A stretch of 40,477 nucleotides of DNA, taken from assembly GCA_003248395.1 (NCBI GenBank), contig QFNA01000045.1, forward strand, positions 1 to 40,477. Direction: 5' to 3'. A model generated the notes under the pieces. The model was given only the letters and a program-made list of their open reading frames with translations, had not been told where the DNA came from and ran no database searches. Numbering within the stretch: position 1 is the first letter of the stretch; each line of letters begins with the position of its first letter. This DNA is from Citromicrobium sp. GTDB taxonomy: Bacteria; Pseudomonadota; Alphaproteobacteria; Sphingomonadales; Sphingomonadaceae. The position numbers were made by a program, and so were the translations under genes. Shown here piece by piece: positions 25,799 through 35,371 of the stretch.

Positions 25799-26758
25799 TT
25801 ATTCGCCCGGTTCGAGCCAGTCGAAGACAGGCAGGCCCTTGTCGGCGAGCCATTGTGCATCGAACAGGGTGGAAAGATAGCGGAAGCCGGTATCGCAGAG
25901 CACAGTGGCGACGCGGACATCCTTGCGCCCCTGGTCGACCAGCTGGCGACCGAGCGCGATCGCCCCGGCGACGTTGATCCCGCTCGACAAGCCGAGGCAC
26001 AGCCCCTCTTCGCGCAGGAGCCGCGCGACCCAGCCGAGCCCTTCCTCGTCGGAAATGCGGAACTGCGTGTCGATCGGAGCGCCTTCGAGATTGCCGGTGA
26101 TGCGGCCCTGGCCGATCCCTTCGGCAACCGAGGTGCCCTCTGCCTCGAGCTCGCCATTGGCGTAGTAATTGTAGAGCGCCGCGCCGTGCGGATCGGTCAG
26201 CGCGATGATGACGTTCTCGTCGAATTCCTTGAGCCCCATCCCGACGCCGGCAATCGTGCCGCCGGTGCCCGCGGCGCAGGTGAAGCCGTCGATCCGGCCC
26301 TCCATCTGCTCCCACAATTCCTTCGCCGTGCCCTCGATATGCGCCTTGCGATTGGCGGTGTTGTCGAACTGCCCGGCCCAGATCGCGCCGTCGGTTTCGT
26401 CCGCCAGCCGGCGCGAGACGTGCTGGAAATGGTTGGGATCGGCATATTTGGTGGGCGGGACCGTGACGAGCTGCGCGCCGAGCGCGCGGAGCGTGGCGGT
26501 CTTTTCCGGCGACTGGTTGTCGGGCATCACGATGATCGTGCGATAGCCGAGCGCATTGGCGACCAGCGCGAGGCCGATACCGGTGTTGCCCGCCGTCCCT
26601 TCGACCACCGTGCCGCCGGGCTTCAGTTCGCCGCGCGTCTCTGCATCGCGGATAATGTAGAGCGCTGCGCGGTCCTTTACGCTGCCGCCGGGATTGGCGA
26701 ATTCGCACTTGCCGAAAATGTCGCATCCGGCCTCGCGGCTCGGCCCGTCGAGGCGCAC
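25799..26758 (-). CDS. cysK: Cysteine synthase, 5' end apparently damaged
   Basis: PLP enzyme of the O-acetylserine sulfhydrylase family, making cysteine from O-acetylserine and sulfide. Visible: NPGGSVKDRAAL (Lys that binds PLP), EGTAGNTGIGLAL, AAGTGGTIAGVG (phosphate loop), SSGINVAGA and LCDTGFRYLSTLF. The frame from GTG 26758 gives 319 residues beginning MRLDGPS, but the preceding codons read GNTPLV, the family's conserved N-terminal motif, and no in-frame start exists before an in-frame TGA about 30 nt upstream. An out-of-frame ATG at 26787 suggests a small indel. It could also be a paralogue with related substrates. Confidence 0.85.
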   Translation of the reverse strand: MRLDGPSREAGCDIFGKCEFANPGGSVKDRAALYIIRDAETRGELKPGGTVVEGTAGNTGIGLALVANALGYRTIIVMPDNQSPEKTATLRALGAQLVTVPPTKYADPNHFQHVSRRLADETDGAIWAGQFDNTANRKAHIEGTAKELWEQMEGRIDGFTCAAGTGGTIAGVGMGLKEFDENVIIALTDPHGAALYNYYANGELEAEGTSVAEGIGQGRITGNLEGAPIDTQFRISDEEGLGWVARLLREEGLCLGLSSGINVAGAIALGRQLVDQGRKDVRVATVLCDTGFRYLSTLFDAQWLADKGLPVFDWLEPGE

Positions 26759-26829
26759 GAGCGGCGTGTTGCCGGAATAGCAGTCATGCGGTCAGAGGTA
26801 GGCACCTTGCCCCGCCCTCGCAAACAACA

Positions 26830-27147
26830 TCAATCTTCAGCAGCGATAGTAACCTTCAGCCCGTCGAGTTCGCTGCCGAAGGGAATCTGGCAGCTGAGCC
26901 GCGAGGTGTCGTTGCGATGATCGCTCGATTCGAGCAGGTCGTCCTCGTCCTCGCTCATCGGCGGGAGCTTGTCGGAAAAGGCCGGATCGACATGGACGTG
27001 GCAGGTCGCGCAGGAACAGCAGCCGCCGCACAGCGCGAGCAATTCGTCGAAGCCGTTGTCGCGGATTGCCTCCATCACGGTCAGCCCGTCGCCAACATCG
27101 ACTTCGGACGTTTCGCCTTCGCGGGTGGTGACGATCAGCTTGGGCAT
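26830..27147 (-). CDS. 2Fe-2S ferredoxin, adrenodoxin type
   Basis: Small electron carrier, 105 residues from ATG 27147 (MPKLIVTTREGE) with AGGA ten bases before. The cluster motif CGGCCSCATC gives the adrenodoxin-type C-x5-C-x2-C ligands plus two extra Cys, and the fourth ligand lies in RLSCQI. Other family marks: GLTVMEAIRDNG, HVHVDPAF and SEDEDDLLE, an acidic helix of the kind that docks redox partners. Such proteins serve cytochrome P450 systems or Fe-S assembly; no partner gene is adjacent, so the role is open. Confidence 0.92.
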   Translation of the reverse strand: MPKLIVTTREGETSEVDVGDGLTVMEAIRDNGFDELLALCGGCCSCATCHVHVDPAFSDKLPPMSEDEDDLLESSDHRNDTSRLSCQIPFGSELDGLKVTIAAED

Positions 27148-27238
27148 CGAGCGCATTTCCTGTGTTGCCTCGCCCGCCATGCGGGCCGTATGCGCAGCGC
27201 TGCTATTCAATCGCCATGCGGAAGGCAAGACACAGCCG

Positions 27239-27856
27239 ATGGGCATCAGCCAAGCACAGCTTCGCACGCATCTGGACACGGTGGCGGCGAAGGATCCGAT
27301 CGTCGCCGATGCGCTGGCGCGGTGCGGCTATCCCGAGGAAAGGATCAGGCCGACCGGCTATCGCACGCTGCTGCGCACCATCGTCGGCCAGCAGGTTAGC
27401 GTCGCCGCGGCGGCATCGGTGTGGTCCAGGCTGGAGGCCGAACTGGGCGAGAATGTCGCCGCCGAAACGCTGCTGTCGCGCGATTTCGACACGCTGCGCG
27501 CCTGCGGGCTGTCGCGGCAGAAGCAGGGCTATGCCCGCTCGCTGTGCGAACTGGTGACCAGCGGAGAGCTGGCGCTCGACACCTTGCCGCGCGACGACGA
27601 GGACGCGATAGCCGAACTGACCCGAATCAAGGGCATCGGGCGGTGGTCGGCGGAAATCTACCTGCTGTTCGCCGAAGGGCGGCAGGATATCTGGCCCGCC
27701 GGCGATCTGGCGGTGCAGGTGGCGTGCGGCAAGCTGCTGGGCCTGGCCGAGCGGCCCGACGAAAAGCAGACACGGGCGCTGGCAGAAGGATGGCGCCCCT
27801 ATCGCGGGGCGATGGCCATTTTCACCTGGCACGCCTATTCCAACCCCGCGCTTTAA
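27239..27856 (+). CDS. AlkA-like DNA-3-methyladenine glycosylase
   Basis: Base-excision repair enzyme that removes alkylated purines. 205 residues from ATG 27239 (MGISQAQLR). It is a helix-hairpin-helix superfamily glycosylase: RTLLRTIVGQQVSVAAA is the conserved QQ segment, LTRIKGIGRWSAEIYLLF the HhH motif, and WPAGDLAVQ carries the catalytic Asp. There is no Cys cluster as in Nth/MutY, and no N-terminal AlkA or Ada domain, so it is the short form. It begins 91 bases from the divergent ferredoxin gene. Confidence 0.93.
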   Translation: MGISQAQLRTHLDTVAAKDPIVADALARCGYPEERIRPTGYRTLLRTIVGQQVSVAAAASVWSRLEAELGENVAAETLLSRDFDTLRACGLSRQKQGYARSLCELVTSGELALDTLPRDDEDAIAELTRIKGIGRWSAEIYLLFAEGRQDIWPAGDLAVQVACGKLLGLAERPDEKQTRALAEGWRPYRGAMAIFTWHAYSNPAL

Positions 27857-27875
27857 ACAGAGGGAACAGGGGACG

Positions 27876-28682
27876 ATGGCGACACGCAAGACAATTTTCG
27901 TGACCGGCGGCGGATCGGGCATCGGCCGGGCAATTGCGCGCAAGTTCGCCGCCGAAGGCTGGTTCGTCGGCCTCGGCGATATCGACAGCGAGGCGATGGC
28001 ACAGACGGTCGCTGAGATCGGCAGCAGCTTTTCCTATAGCTATCGCTTCGACGTTCGCGAGCGGGACGCGTGGGATCTGGCGCTGGAAGCGGTCGCCACC
28101 GCCTCGGGCGGGCGGATCGACGTGGTGGCGAACAATGCCGGCATACCGCTGGGCGGGTCGCTGATCGAAAACAGCACCGAGGAAATCGAACGCTGTCTCG
28201 ACATCAACCTGAAAGGCGCGCTGTTCGGGGCGCAGGCGGCGTGGCCCTATCTGAAGAAGAGCGCGCCGGACTCGTGCCTGCTGAATACGGCCAGCGCGGC
28301 CGGCATCTATGGCACGCCGGGTGCCAGCGTCTATTCCGCGACCAAATTCGGTGTGCGCGCCCTGACCGAGAGCCTCGATGCCGAATGGGCGGCCGACGGG
28401 ATCAGAGTGCGATCGCTGATGCCGGGCTTCATCGATACGCCGCTGCTGGAGCATGCGCCCAACGCCAAGAGCAACGAGGCGATCCGCCAGCGGGTGATCG
28501 ACGCGGGGCTGGAAATCACGCCGGTCGACGATGTTGCCGCCGCCGCCTGGGCCGCGGTGCATGGCGAGCGGCTGCACACGCTGGTGGGCAAGACGGCGCG
28601 GACGATGGCGTTCGGTGCGCGGTGGCTGCCGGGCAAGGTGCGCAAGCAGTCGCGCGCCTCTGCCCGACCGCTGGGTTCGTGA
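27876..28682 (+). CDS. Short-chain dehydrogenase/reductase
   Basis: Classical SDR, 268 residues, ATG 27876 after AGGGAACAGGGG. Rossmann motif VTGGGSGIGRAIA, then NNAG (residues ~88-91), catalytic Ser in NTASAAG and YxxxK in YSATK. GDIDSEA after the second strand indicates NAD(H) preference (acidic residue). The substrate is unknown. It ends exactly where the convergent pterin dehydratase gene ends, with no spacer, and is 19 nt behind the glycosylase gene, probably co-transcribed. Confidence 0.93.
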   Translation: MATRKTIFVTGGGSGIGRAIARKFAAEGWFVGLGDIDSEAMAQTVAEIGSSFSYSYRFDVRERDAWDLALEAVATASGGRIDVVANNAGIPLGGSLIENSTEEIERCLDINLKGALFGAQAAWPYLKKSAPDSCLLNTASAAGIYGTPGASVYSATKFGVRALTESLDAEWAADGIRVRSLMPGFIDTPLLEHAPNAKSNEAIRQRVIDAGLEITPVDDVAAAAWAAVHGERLHTLVGKTARTMAFGARWLPGKVRKQSRASARPLGS

Positions 28683-28976
28683 TCAGGCGACGAGTTCGTC
28701 GATCCGCCGCGCCATCTTCACATCGCGCAGGCTGAGCCCATCGGCATCGTGCGTGGTCAGCGTGATCTCGACCTTGTTGTAGACATTGGACCATTCGGGA
28801 TGATGATCGCGTTTTTCGGCGATCAGCGCCACGCGGCTCATGAAGCCGAAGGCCTGCGAGAAATCGTCAAATTCGAAATGGCGCTCGATCGCCTTCCCGT
28901 CGCGCGACAGCGTCCACTTGGTCAGACCGCGTAGCCAGCTGTCGCGTTCTTCTGCAGAAAGTTGCTCGACCGACAT
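28683..28976 (-). CDS. phhB: 4a-hydroxytetrahydrobiopterin dehydratase
   Basis: Pterin-4a-carbinolamine dehydratase (PCD/DCoH family), which regenerates the pterin cofactor of phenylalanine hydroxylase or acts in molybdopterin-related metabolism. 97 residues from ATG 28976 with GAGGAGG upstream; GTG 28982 would add two residues. The active-site motif EKRDHHPEWSNVYNKV with following THD contains the catalytic His pair and aromatic residues. No aromatic hydroxylase gene is visible in the window. Confidence 0.93.
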   Translation of the reverse strand: MSVEQLSAEERDSWLRGLTKWTLSRDGKAIERHFEFDDFSQAFGFMSRVALIAEKRDHHPEWSNVYNKVEITLTTHDADGLSLRDVKMARRIDELVA

Positions 28977-29033
28977 GCGCACAGTCCTCCTCTTGCTTGT
29001 CGCTGGGCAGCCTTTTGCCTATCGCTGCCGCCC

Positions 29034-29615
29034 ATGCAAGCTCGCCTCGCCGCAAACGACCTCGCCTGCCGCCGCGGCGAACGGTTGCTGTTTCGCGGGG
29101 TCGGCTTCGCCTGCGAGGCGGGCGAGACGATCCATGTCGCCGGACCCAATGGCATCGGCAAGTCGAGCCTGATCCGCATTCTGGCGGGCCTGTTGCGCCC
29201 CTTTGCAGGTTCGGTCGAACGGTCGGGGGGCCTCGGTCTGGTCGATGACCGGCTCGCGCTGGACGAAAACCTCCCGCTGGGCAAGGCACTGGCCTTCTGG
29301 GCCGAGCTCGATGGCAGCCGGGGAATGGATGACGCGCTCGAACTGTTGGCGCTCGACGCGCTGCGCGACGTTCCGGTGCGGTTTCTGTCGACCGGGCAGC
29401 GCAAGCGCGCTGCGCTGGCGCGGCTGCTCAACCGGCGCGCGCCGATCTGGCTGCTCGACGAGCCGTTGAACGGCCTCGACGATCAGGCCTGCCGCAATTT
29501 CGAGACGCTGATCGCGCGGCATTGCGATGAAGGCGGCCTGGCCGTGATTGCATCGCACCAGCCGATAGCGCTGACGCGTGCACGAACCATCGCGCTGGCG
29601 GAGTTTGCGGCGTGA
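29034..29615 (+). CDS. ccmA: CcmA, heme exporter ATP-binding subunit
   Basis: ATPase of the CcmABCD system that releases heme-loaded CcmE during cytochrome c maturation. 193 residues from ATG 29034. ABC motifs: Walker A GPNGIGKSS (residues ~39-47), signature LSTGQRKRAALARLL, Walker B PIWLLDEPLNGLD, and switch His in IASHQPI. It is slightly short for the family but complete. Its stop overlaps the ccmB GTG (GTGA). It is divergent from phhB with a 57-nt gap that must hold its promoter. Confidence 0.92.
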   Translation: MQARLAANDLACRRGERLLFRGVGFACEAGETIHVAGPNGIGKSSLIRILAGLLRPFAGSVERSGGLGLVDDRLALDENLPLGKALAFWAELDGSRGMDDALELLALDALRDVPVRFLSTGQRKRAALARLLNRRAPIWLLDEPLNGLDDQACRNFETLIARHCDEGGLAVIASHQPIALTRARTIALAEFAA

Positions 29616-30265
29616 TCGGCACCTTGCTGCGCCGCGATCTGGGTTTGCTGCTGCCGGGTGGACGTGGCGGCGCGGGAATCCTGCCGCTGCTGTTCTTCCT
29701 CGCCGTGGCGATGCTCTATCCGTTCGCCGTCGGCCCCGATGCCCAAGTGCTCGCGCGGACCGGGGGCGGAATCATCTGGGTGGCGGCGCTGCTGGCCGCG
29801 ATCCTGCCGCTGGAACGACTGATTGCCGACGACCTGCAGAACGGTGTGTTCGACCAGCTGGCACTGCGCGGGCTGAGCGAGGAATGGATCATGGCGTCGC
29901 GCCTCTTGGCGCACTGGCTGGCCTTTGCGCCGCTGCTGCTGCTGGCGACGCTGCCAGCCGCCGCGCTGCTCGGCCTGCCGGGCGAGACGACGCGCACCGT
30001 GCTGCTGGGCCTGGCGGCAGGGACACCGGGACTGGCGGCGGTCGGGCTGGCGGTGGCCGCGCTGACGGCGAGCCTGCGCGGGGGCGCGGCGCTCGCGGGG
30101 CTGATGGTCATCCCGCTCGCCGTGCCGATCCTGATATTCGGAGCGGGCGCGCTGTCGCGCCCCGACACGAGCGCACTTTACCTGACCGCAGCGATCAGTC
30201 TGGGCCTGTGTGCCGTCACCCCCTTCGCCGCGGCCGCAGCGATCCGGTCGAGCCGCGAGGGCTGA
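29612..30265 (+). CDS. ccmB: CcmB, heme exporter membrane subunit
   Basis: Membrane partner of CcmA, 217 residues from GTG 29612 overlapping the ccmA stop. About six hydrophobic helices, opening with MIGTLLRRDL and including ILPLERLIADDLQNGVFDQLAL, a typical CcmB cytoplasmic loop, and PLAVPILIFGAGAL. No ccmC or ccmD follows; the next gene is convergent map, 24 nt away. The remaining maturation genes must lie elsewhere. Confidence 0.92.
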   Translation: MIGTLLRRDLGLLLPGGRGGAGILPLLFFLAVAMLYPFAVGPDAQVLARTGGGIIWVAALLAAILPLERLIADDLQNGVFDQLALRGLSEEWIMASRLLAHWLAFAPLLLLATLPAAALLGLPGETTRTVLLGLAAGTPGLAAVGLAVAALTASLRGGAALAGLMVIPLAVPILIFGAGALSRPDTSALYLTAAISLGLCAVTPFAAAAAIRSSREG

Positions 30266-30289
30266 CCATCCGAAACCGCAAATCGGGGG

Positions 30290-31013
30290 TCAATACGGGG
30301 GCTTGTGCAAGCCTTTCGGGCTTTCGGTAAAGATTTCGACCCCGTCGTCGGTGATCGCAATCGAATGTTCGAACTGTGCGGAAAGCGACTTGTCGCGAGT
30401 CACCGCCGTCCAGCCATCGTTGAGCATCCTCGCCTGAGGACGGCCGATATTGATCATCGGTTCGATGGTGAAGAACCACGCCATAGCGATGCTGTTTCGC
30501 ATGTTCTTCGATGACTGCACCGATATCGCCCAGGCGCGCACCGGGCTGCGCCGCAGCCTCGATCCCGAGCATCAGGCATTCGTAAGTAACGTCCACCAGC
30601 CTCGCCGCCTTGATCGACGGCTCGCCGGCAAAATACATCCGGCTGGTGTCGCCGTGCCATCCATCGAGCAGCGGTGTGACATCGATATTGACGATGTCGC
30701 CGTCCTTCAGCGCCTTGTCAGACGGAATACCGTGGCAGATCACGTGGTTGATCGAGGTGCAGCAGCTATGTGCGTAGCCCCGGTAACCCATCGTCGCGGG
30801 AACGGCCCCGGCATCGAGCGTCATGCCGCGCACCAGATCGTCGATCTGCGCCGTTGTCACTCCCGGCTGGACGAAGCCGGTCAGCTCGTCGAGAATCTCG
30901 GCAGCAAGCCGCCCGGCCTTGCGCATCCCCTCGAAACCATCGGGCCCGTGGAGTTTGATCGTGCCGTCGCGGTATACGGTCTGTTCGCTATCGATTACCT
31001 GATATTCGGTCAT
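30290..31013 (-). CDS. map: Methionine aminopeptidase, internal deletion with frameshift
   Basis: Type I MetAP, which removes N-terminal Met from nascent proteins. ATG 31013. The first part reads normally: GMRKAGRLAAEILDEL, CCTSINHVICHGIPSD, GDIVNIDVTPLLDGWHGDTSRM with the first two metal-ligand Asp, to HAKQHRYGVV near 30468. The remainder (FFTIEPMINIG, WTAVTRDKSLSAQFEHSI, LSPKGLHKPPY) lies in another frame and ends at 30290; it carries the two Glu ligands. Between them about 35 residues are missing, including the HGxGxxxH region with the metal-ligand and active-site His. As written the gene cannot give an active enzyme; a sequence fault is likely. Confidence 0.85.
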
Positions 31014-31053
31014 GTGCGCCCATGTAGCGAATGGGGGCTAAAAATGCGAGCGC

Positions 31054-31893
31054 TCACCGCCCGACGCTGAAAGCGCTGGCAAAGCGCGGCTTGACCGCGT
31101 CGATGACCGAGGCGGTCACCGGGAAGTCGAGTTCGAAGGCACCTTCTGCGTAGGGCCCCGCGACGTAAGGCCCGAAATAGATCGTCAACCGGTCGAAGGT
31201 CTCTCCGTTCGAGGACCCGATCAGGACCGTCGATTCGTCGATGCCCGGGCAGTTGTCGAACATGCCGTTGCTGCCTGCCCTGACCGGCTGGCCGCGCCGT
31301 TCCCCGCGTTCCCGATTGAGACTGTCGCACAGGCGCTGGCCCAGGGCATTTTCCAGCGCAACGGGGGATTTGAACAGATCCGATCCGGCGTAGCGGCGCT
31401 GGTCGGCCTTGTTCCAAACCAGCGATTCCATCCCGCTCATGCCATGCGCGCCGCCGGTGTAGACATGCGTTTCTGCGCTGAGGCTGAGCCATTGAGGCAG
31501 ATCGGTCACGACCTTCCATTCCTTGCCCATGCTGCGCGACCGGCAACTGACGCAATCGGCAGGCGAGTCGGCGAGAGCGGTTTCCCATTCGTCTTCCTGC
31601 TCCGCAAGCAGCCGCGATCGTTCGTCGCGCAGCAGCGCGGCGAGCGGCGCATCGGCGCCCACTTCGCCCGGCCAGCTATAGGTGAATTCGCGACTGCCCC
31701 CATCCCGCTCCTCGTTATCCTCGAAATTCTCGGCACCGCCAGCACCGGTCGCTTCGGCCGTCGCCGATTTGGGAGCTGCGGTCGCGGTCGATTCTGCCTC
31801 GCGATCCACGCCGACGTCGGATGCCATTTCGTCGGGCTGCGAACAGCCTGCGCTCGACAGGAGGATGGAAATAAGGAACAGGGGCGCGCGCAT
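31054..31893 (-). CDS. Lipoprotein with DUF3298/RsiV-like domain
   Basis: 279 residues from ATG 31893 with AAGGA upstream; the open frame upstream of this ATG is a shadow of the aminopeptidase gene. Lipoprotein signal with lipobox SAGC (residue ~17). Residues ~25-65 are a Ser/Ala/Glu/Asp linker. The rest matches the DUF4163/DUF3298 pair: FTYSWPGEV, ETHVYTGGAHGM (typical HPN-like turn), LVWNKADQRRYAGSDLF, and LTIYFGPYVAGPYAEGAFELDFP (in two blocks). Homologous domains occur in RsiV, which senses lysozyme; here there is no sigma-factor gene nearby, so a general envelope role is all that can be inferred. Confidence 0.75.
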   Translation of the reverse strand: MRAPLFLISILLSSAGCSQPDEMASDVGVDREAESTATAAPKSATAEATGAGGAENFEDNEERDGGSREFTYSWPGEVGADAPLAALLRDERSRLLAEQEDEWETALADSPADCVSCRSRSMGKEWKVVTDLPQWLSLSAETHVYTGGAHGMSGMESLVWNKADQRRYAGSDLFKSPVALENALGQRLCDSLNRERGERRGQPVRAGSNGMFDNCPGIDESTVLIGSSNGETFDRLTIYFGPYVAGPYAEGAFELDFPVTASVIDAVKPRFASAFSVGR

Positions 31894-31935
31894 CGGATTT
31901 TCCTTGGCAAGACGTAATTGAACGAAGGGCAGCAT

Positions 31936-33324
<1,389 letters not shown>

Positions 33325-33402
33325 GCGGCCCGCGCATCTTGCGGGAAAGCGCAGGCACGGCTAAGCGCCCGCCACCCGCAATTTGAGAGCGTTTCCCCGT
33401 AC

Positions 33403-33756
33403 GTGAGCGAACAGGCCAGCTATTCCCTGCCCGAGGGCATCGTCGGACTCACCGGTCCGGTCGACCGGCCTGCGCCCGGAACGCTGCCCCTGCGCGGGGA
33501 TCTTGCGCATATCGCGCTCGCCGGACGCTATCTGGCGGCGCATTATGTCATTCCCGTGTCAGCCCGCCTCGACGGCAGCGATGTGACGCTCAAGCTGTCC
33601 ATGCAGGACGATGCCGAGGACGGTGCGACGCTGGCATCGGGCAGCGCGGTCGAGGTGCTCGACCAGGCAGGCGACTGGGTGTGGGTGGCCTGCGGACCTG
33701 AGGGGCCGAGCGGCTATCTGCGCCAGTCCGCGCTCGCGATCGACAGTGACGCATAA
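33403..33756 (+). CDS. Small SH3-like protein, possible remnant of a C40 peptidase
   Basis: 117 residues from GTG 33403. The sequence resembles the N-terminal part of NlpC/P60 (C40) wall peptidases often found beside M17 aminopeptidases in this order: PLRGDLAHIALAGRYLAAHYV followed by a bacterial SH3 fold (SGSAVEVLDQAGDWVWV and GYLRQSAL), described in parts. No NlpC/P60 Cys-His domain follows, because argC begins 11 nt before this stop. It may be a genuine stand-alone SH3 protein or a truncated peptidase. No signal peptide is visible. Confidence 0.6.
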   Translation: MSEQASYSLPEGIVGLTGPVDRPAPGTLPLRGDLAHIALAGRYLAAHYVIPVSARLDGSDVTLKLSMQDDAEDGATLASGSAVEVLDQAGDWVWVACGPEGPSGYLRQSALAIDSDA

Positions 33757-34684
33757 GGTTTTCATCGACGGCGCGGCCGGCACGACCGGCCTCGAAATCG
33801 CCGCGCGGCTGGAAGGACGAGAAGAGTTTTCGCTGATCGTGCTCGACGAGGCGTCGCGCAAGGATGCGGCGGCGCGGCGCGACGCGCTGAACGCCGCCGA
33901 CGTCGCGATCCTCTGCCTGCCCGACGATGCCGCGATCGAAGCGGTCGCCATGGTCGATCCGGCGGGGGCGACGCGCATCATCGACGCATCCTCCGCCCAT
34001 CGTACGGCCGAGGGATGGTGCTATGGGTTTCCCGAACTCGTCGGGCGGAACCGTGTCGCCGATGCGCGCCGCATATCCAATCCGGGCTGCTATCCGACGG
34101 GCTTCCTCGCGCTGGTCGCGCCGCTGGTGCGCGAGGGCGTGCTGCCCGCCGACTGGCCCTACACCGTCAATGCCGTCAGCGGCTATTCGGGCGGCGGCAA
34201 GGCGCTGATCGAACGCTATGAAGGCGGTGATGCGCCTGCTTTTCGCGCCTATGGCTACGATCTCGCGCACAAGCATCTGCCCGAGATGAAACTGCACGCC
34301 GGGCTGGCCCACCCCGTGCTGTTCGCGCCGGCGGTGGCGTCTGCCTATCGCGGCATGATCGTCGAGGTGCCGCTGCATCTTGGAGCGATGCGGCAAGACC
34401 TGCATGCCGACAGGTTGCGCAACGCGCTGGCGGAATTCTACGCCGATTGCCCGATGGTGCGCGTGCACCAAGGCGATGCGCCAGGCGAGCTGGTGCTGGA
34501 GAAGGACGCCGCGCCGACCGACGGGCTGGAACTGTTCGTGTTCGGCAACAAGGGTGGATGGAACGCGCGGCTGGTCGCGCGGCTCGACAATCTCGGCAAG
34601 GGGGCCAGCGGCGCCGCGGTACAGAACCTAAACCTGCTTTGCGGCCTGCCCGAGACAGCCGGGCTGACGCCGCCCACTGCCTGA
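33746..34684 (+). CDS. argC: N-acetyl-gamma-glutamyl-phosphate reductase ArgC
   Basis: Third step of arginine synthesis, the NADPH reduction of N-acetylglutamyl phosphate. 312 residues from GTG 33746, the short (type 2) AGPR. VFIDGAAGTTGLEIAARL is the nucleotide-binding motif, SSAHR the next conserved turn, ISNPGCYPTGF holds the catalytic Cys, and SGYSGGGKALIERYE and HKHLPEM complete the active site. It overlaps the SH3-like gene by 11 nt, so the two are probably co-translated. It ends with a small hairpin (GCCCG/CGGGC at about 34702) lacking a U tail. Confidence 0.94.
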   Translation: MTHKVFIDGAAGTTGLEIAARLEGREEFSLIVLDEASRKDAAARRDALNAADVAILCLPDDAAIEAVAMVDPAGATRIIDASSAHRTAEGWCYGFPELVGRNRVADARRISNPGCYPTGFLALVAPLVREGVLPADWPYTVNAVSGYSGGGKALIERYEGGDAPAFRAYGYDLAHKHLPEMKLHAGLAHPVLFAPAVASAYRGMIVEVPLHLGAMRQDLHADRLRNALAEFYADCPMVRVHQGDAPGELVLEKDAAPTDGLELFVFGNKGGWNARLVARLDNLGKGASGAAVQNLNLLCGLPETAGLTPPTA

Positions 34685-34831
34685 TTTTTAGGCAGGCGCC
34701 GCCCGTTTTTCGGGCAATGCTGCGTTCTGGGGACGGGCAGGAATGGGAAAGACATCTTCATAAATCGAAGAAAATTGCCTGAATCGGCGACTCGACAGGC
34801 CGAAAACTTCGCCTAGGTTCGAAAGCCAACT

Positions 34832-34848
34832 TTGGCACGATTCTTGGA
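34832..34848 (+). promoter_or_regulatory. Probable sigma-54 promoter of glnBA
   Basis: TTGGCACGATTCTTGGA matches the -24/-12 consensus (TTGGCACG, 4 bases, TTGCA/T) except GG for GC in the -12 element. It lies 76 nt before glnB, as expected for nitrogen-regulated RpoN promoters. No clear NtrC dyad was recognised upstream. Confidence 0.65.
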
Positions 34849-34923
34849 ACGTCGCGCGCAAGGGATCATAGAAACCACAGCGGGCACATCTCGTCCGCGC
34901 AGGCAATTTTTGGACGGACCGAC

Positions 34924-35262
34924 GTGAAAAAGATCGAAGCGATCATCAAACCCTTCAAGCTCGACGAGGTGAAGGAGGCGCTGCACGAAATCGGCGTCTC
35001 GGGAATCACGGTCACCGAGGCCAAGGGATTCGGGCGCCAGAAAGGCCACACCGAACTCTATCGCGGCGCCGAATATGTCGTCGACTTCCTCCCCAAGGTG
35101 AAGCTCGAGGTCGTCGTGCCCGACGATATCGCCGACCGCACGGTCGAGGCGATCGCCGCGGCGGCGCAGACCGGGCGTATCGGCGATGGCAAGATCTTCA
35201 TGTCGCCGATCGAGAGCGCGCTGCGCATCCGGACCGGAGAGAAGGACGACGACGCGATCTGA
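34924..35262 (+). CDS. glnB: Nitrogen regulatory protein PII
   Basis: Trimeric signal protein reporting glutamine and 2-oxoglutarate to glutamine synthetase adenylyltransferase and NtrB. 112 residues from GTG 34924 (MKKIEAIIKPFKLDEVKEAL). The T-loop has GRQKGHTELYRGAEY with Tyr51, the uridylylation site, and the B-loop TGRIGDGKIF binds ATP. It is 109 nt before glnA, the classical glnBA operon, behind a probable sigma-54 promoter. Confidence 0.97.
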   Translation: MKKIEAIIKPFKLDEVKEALHEIGVSGITVTEAKGFGRQKGHTELYRGAEYVVDFLPKVKLEVVVPDDIADRTVEAIAAAAQTGRIGDGKIFMSPIESALRIRTGEKDDDAI

Positions 35263-35371
35263 CTCGGCCGTAGGTCCCGCGGCGCACTGTCGACCGCTGG
35301 GTCATGGCCGATAGACCAACCACCAGCCCTGCCCGCAGATCGCGGGTCGGATACCCGAAAAGGAACTACCA

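Noticed and set aside
34702..34716. Hairpin GCCCG-TTTTT-CGGGC after argC as a terminator
   Set aside because: The stem is only five bp and no U tract follows, so termination is doubtful.
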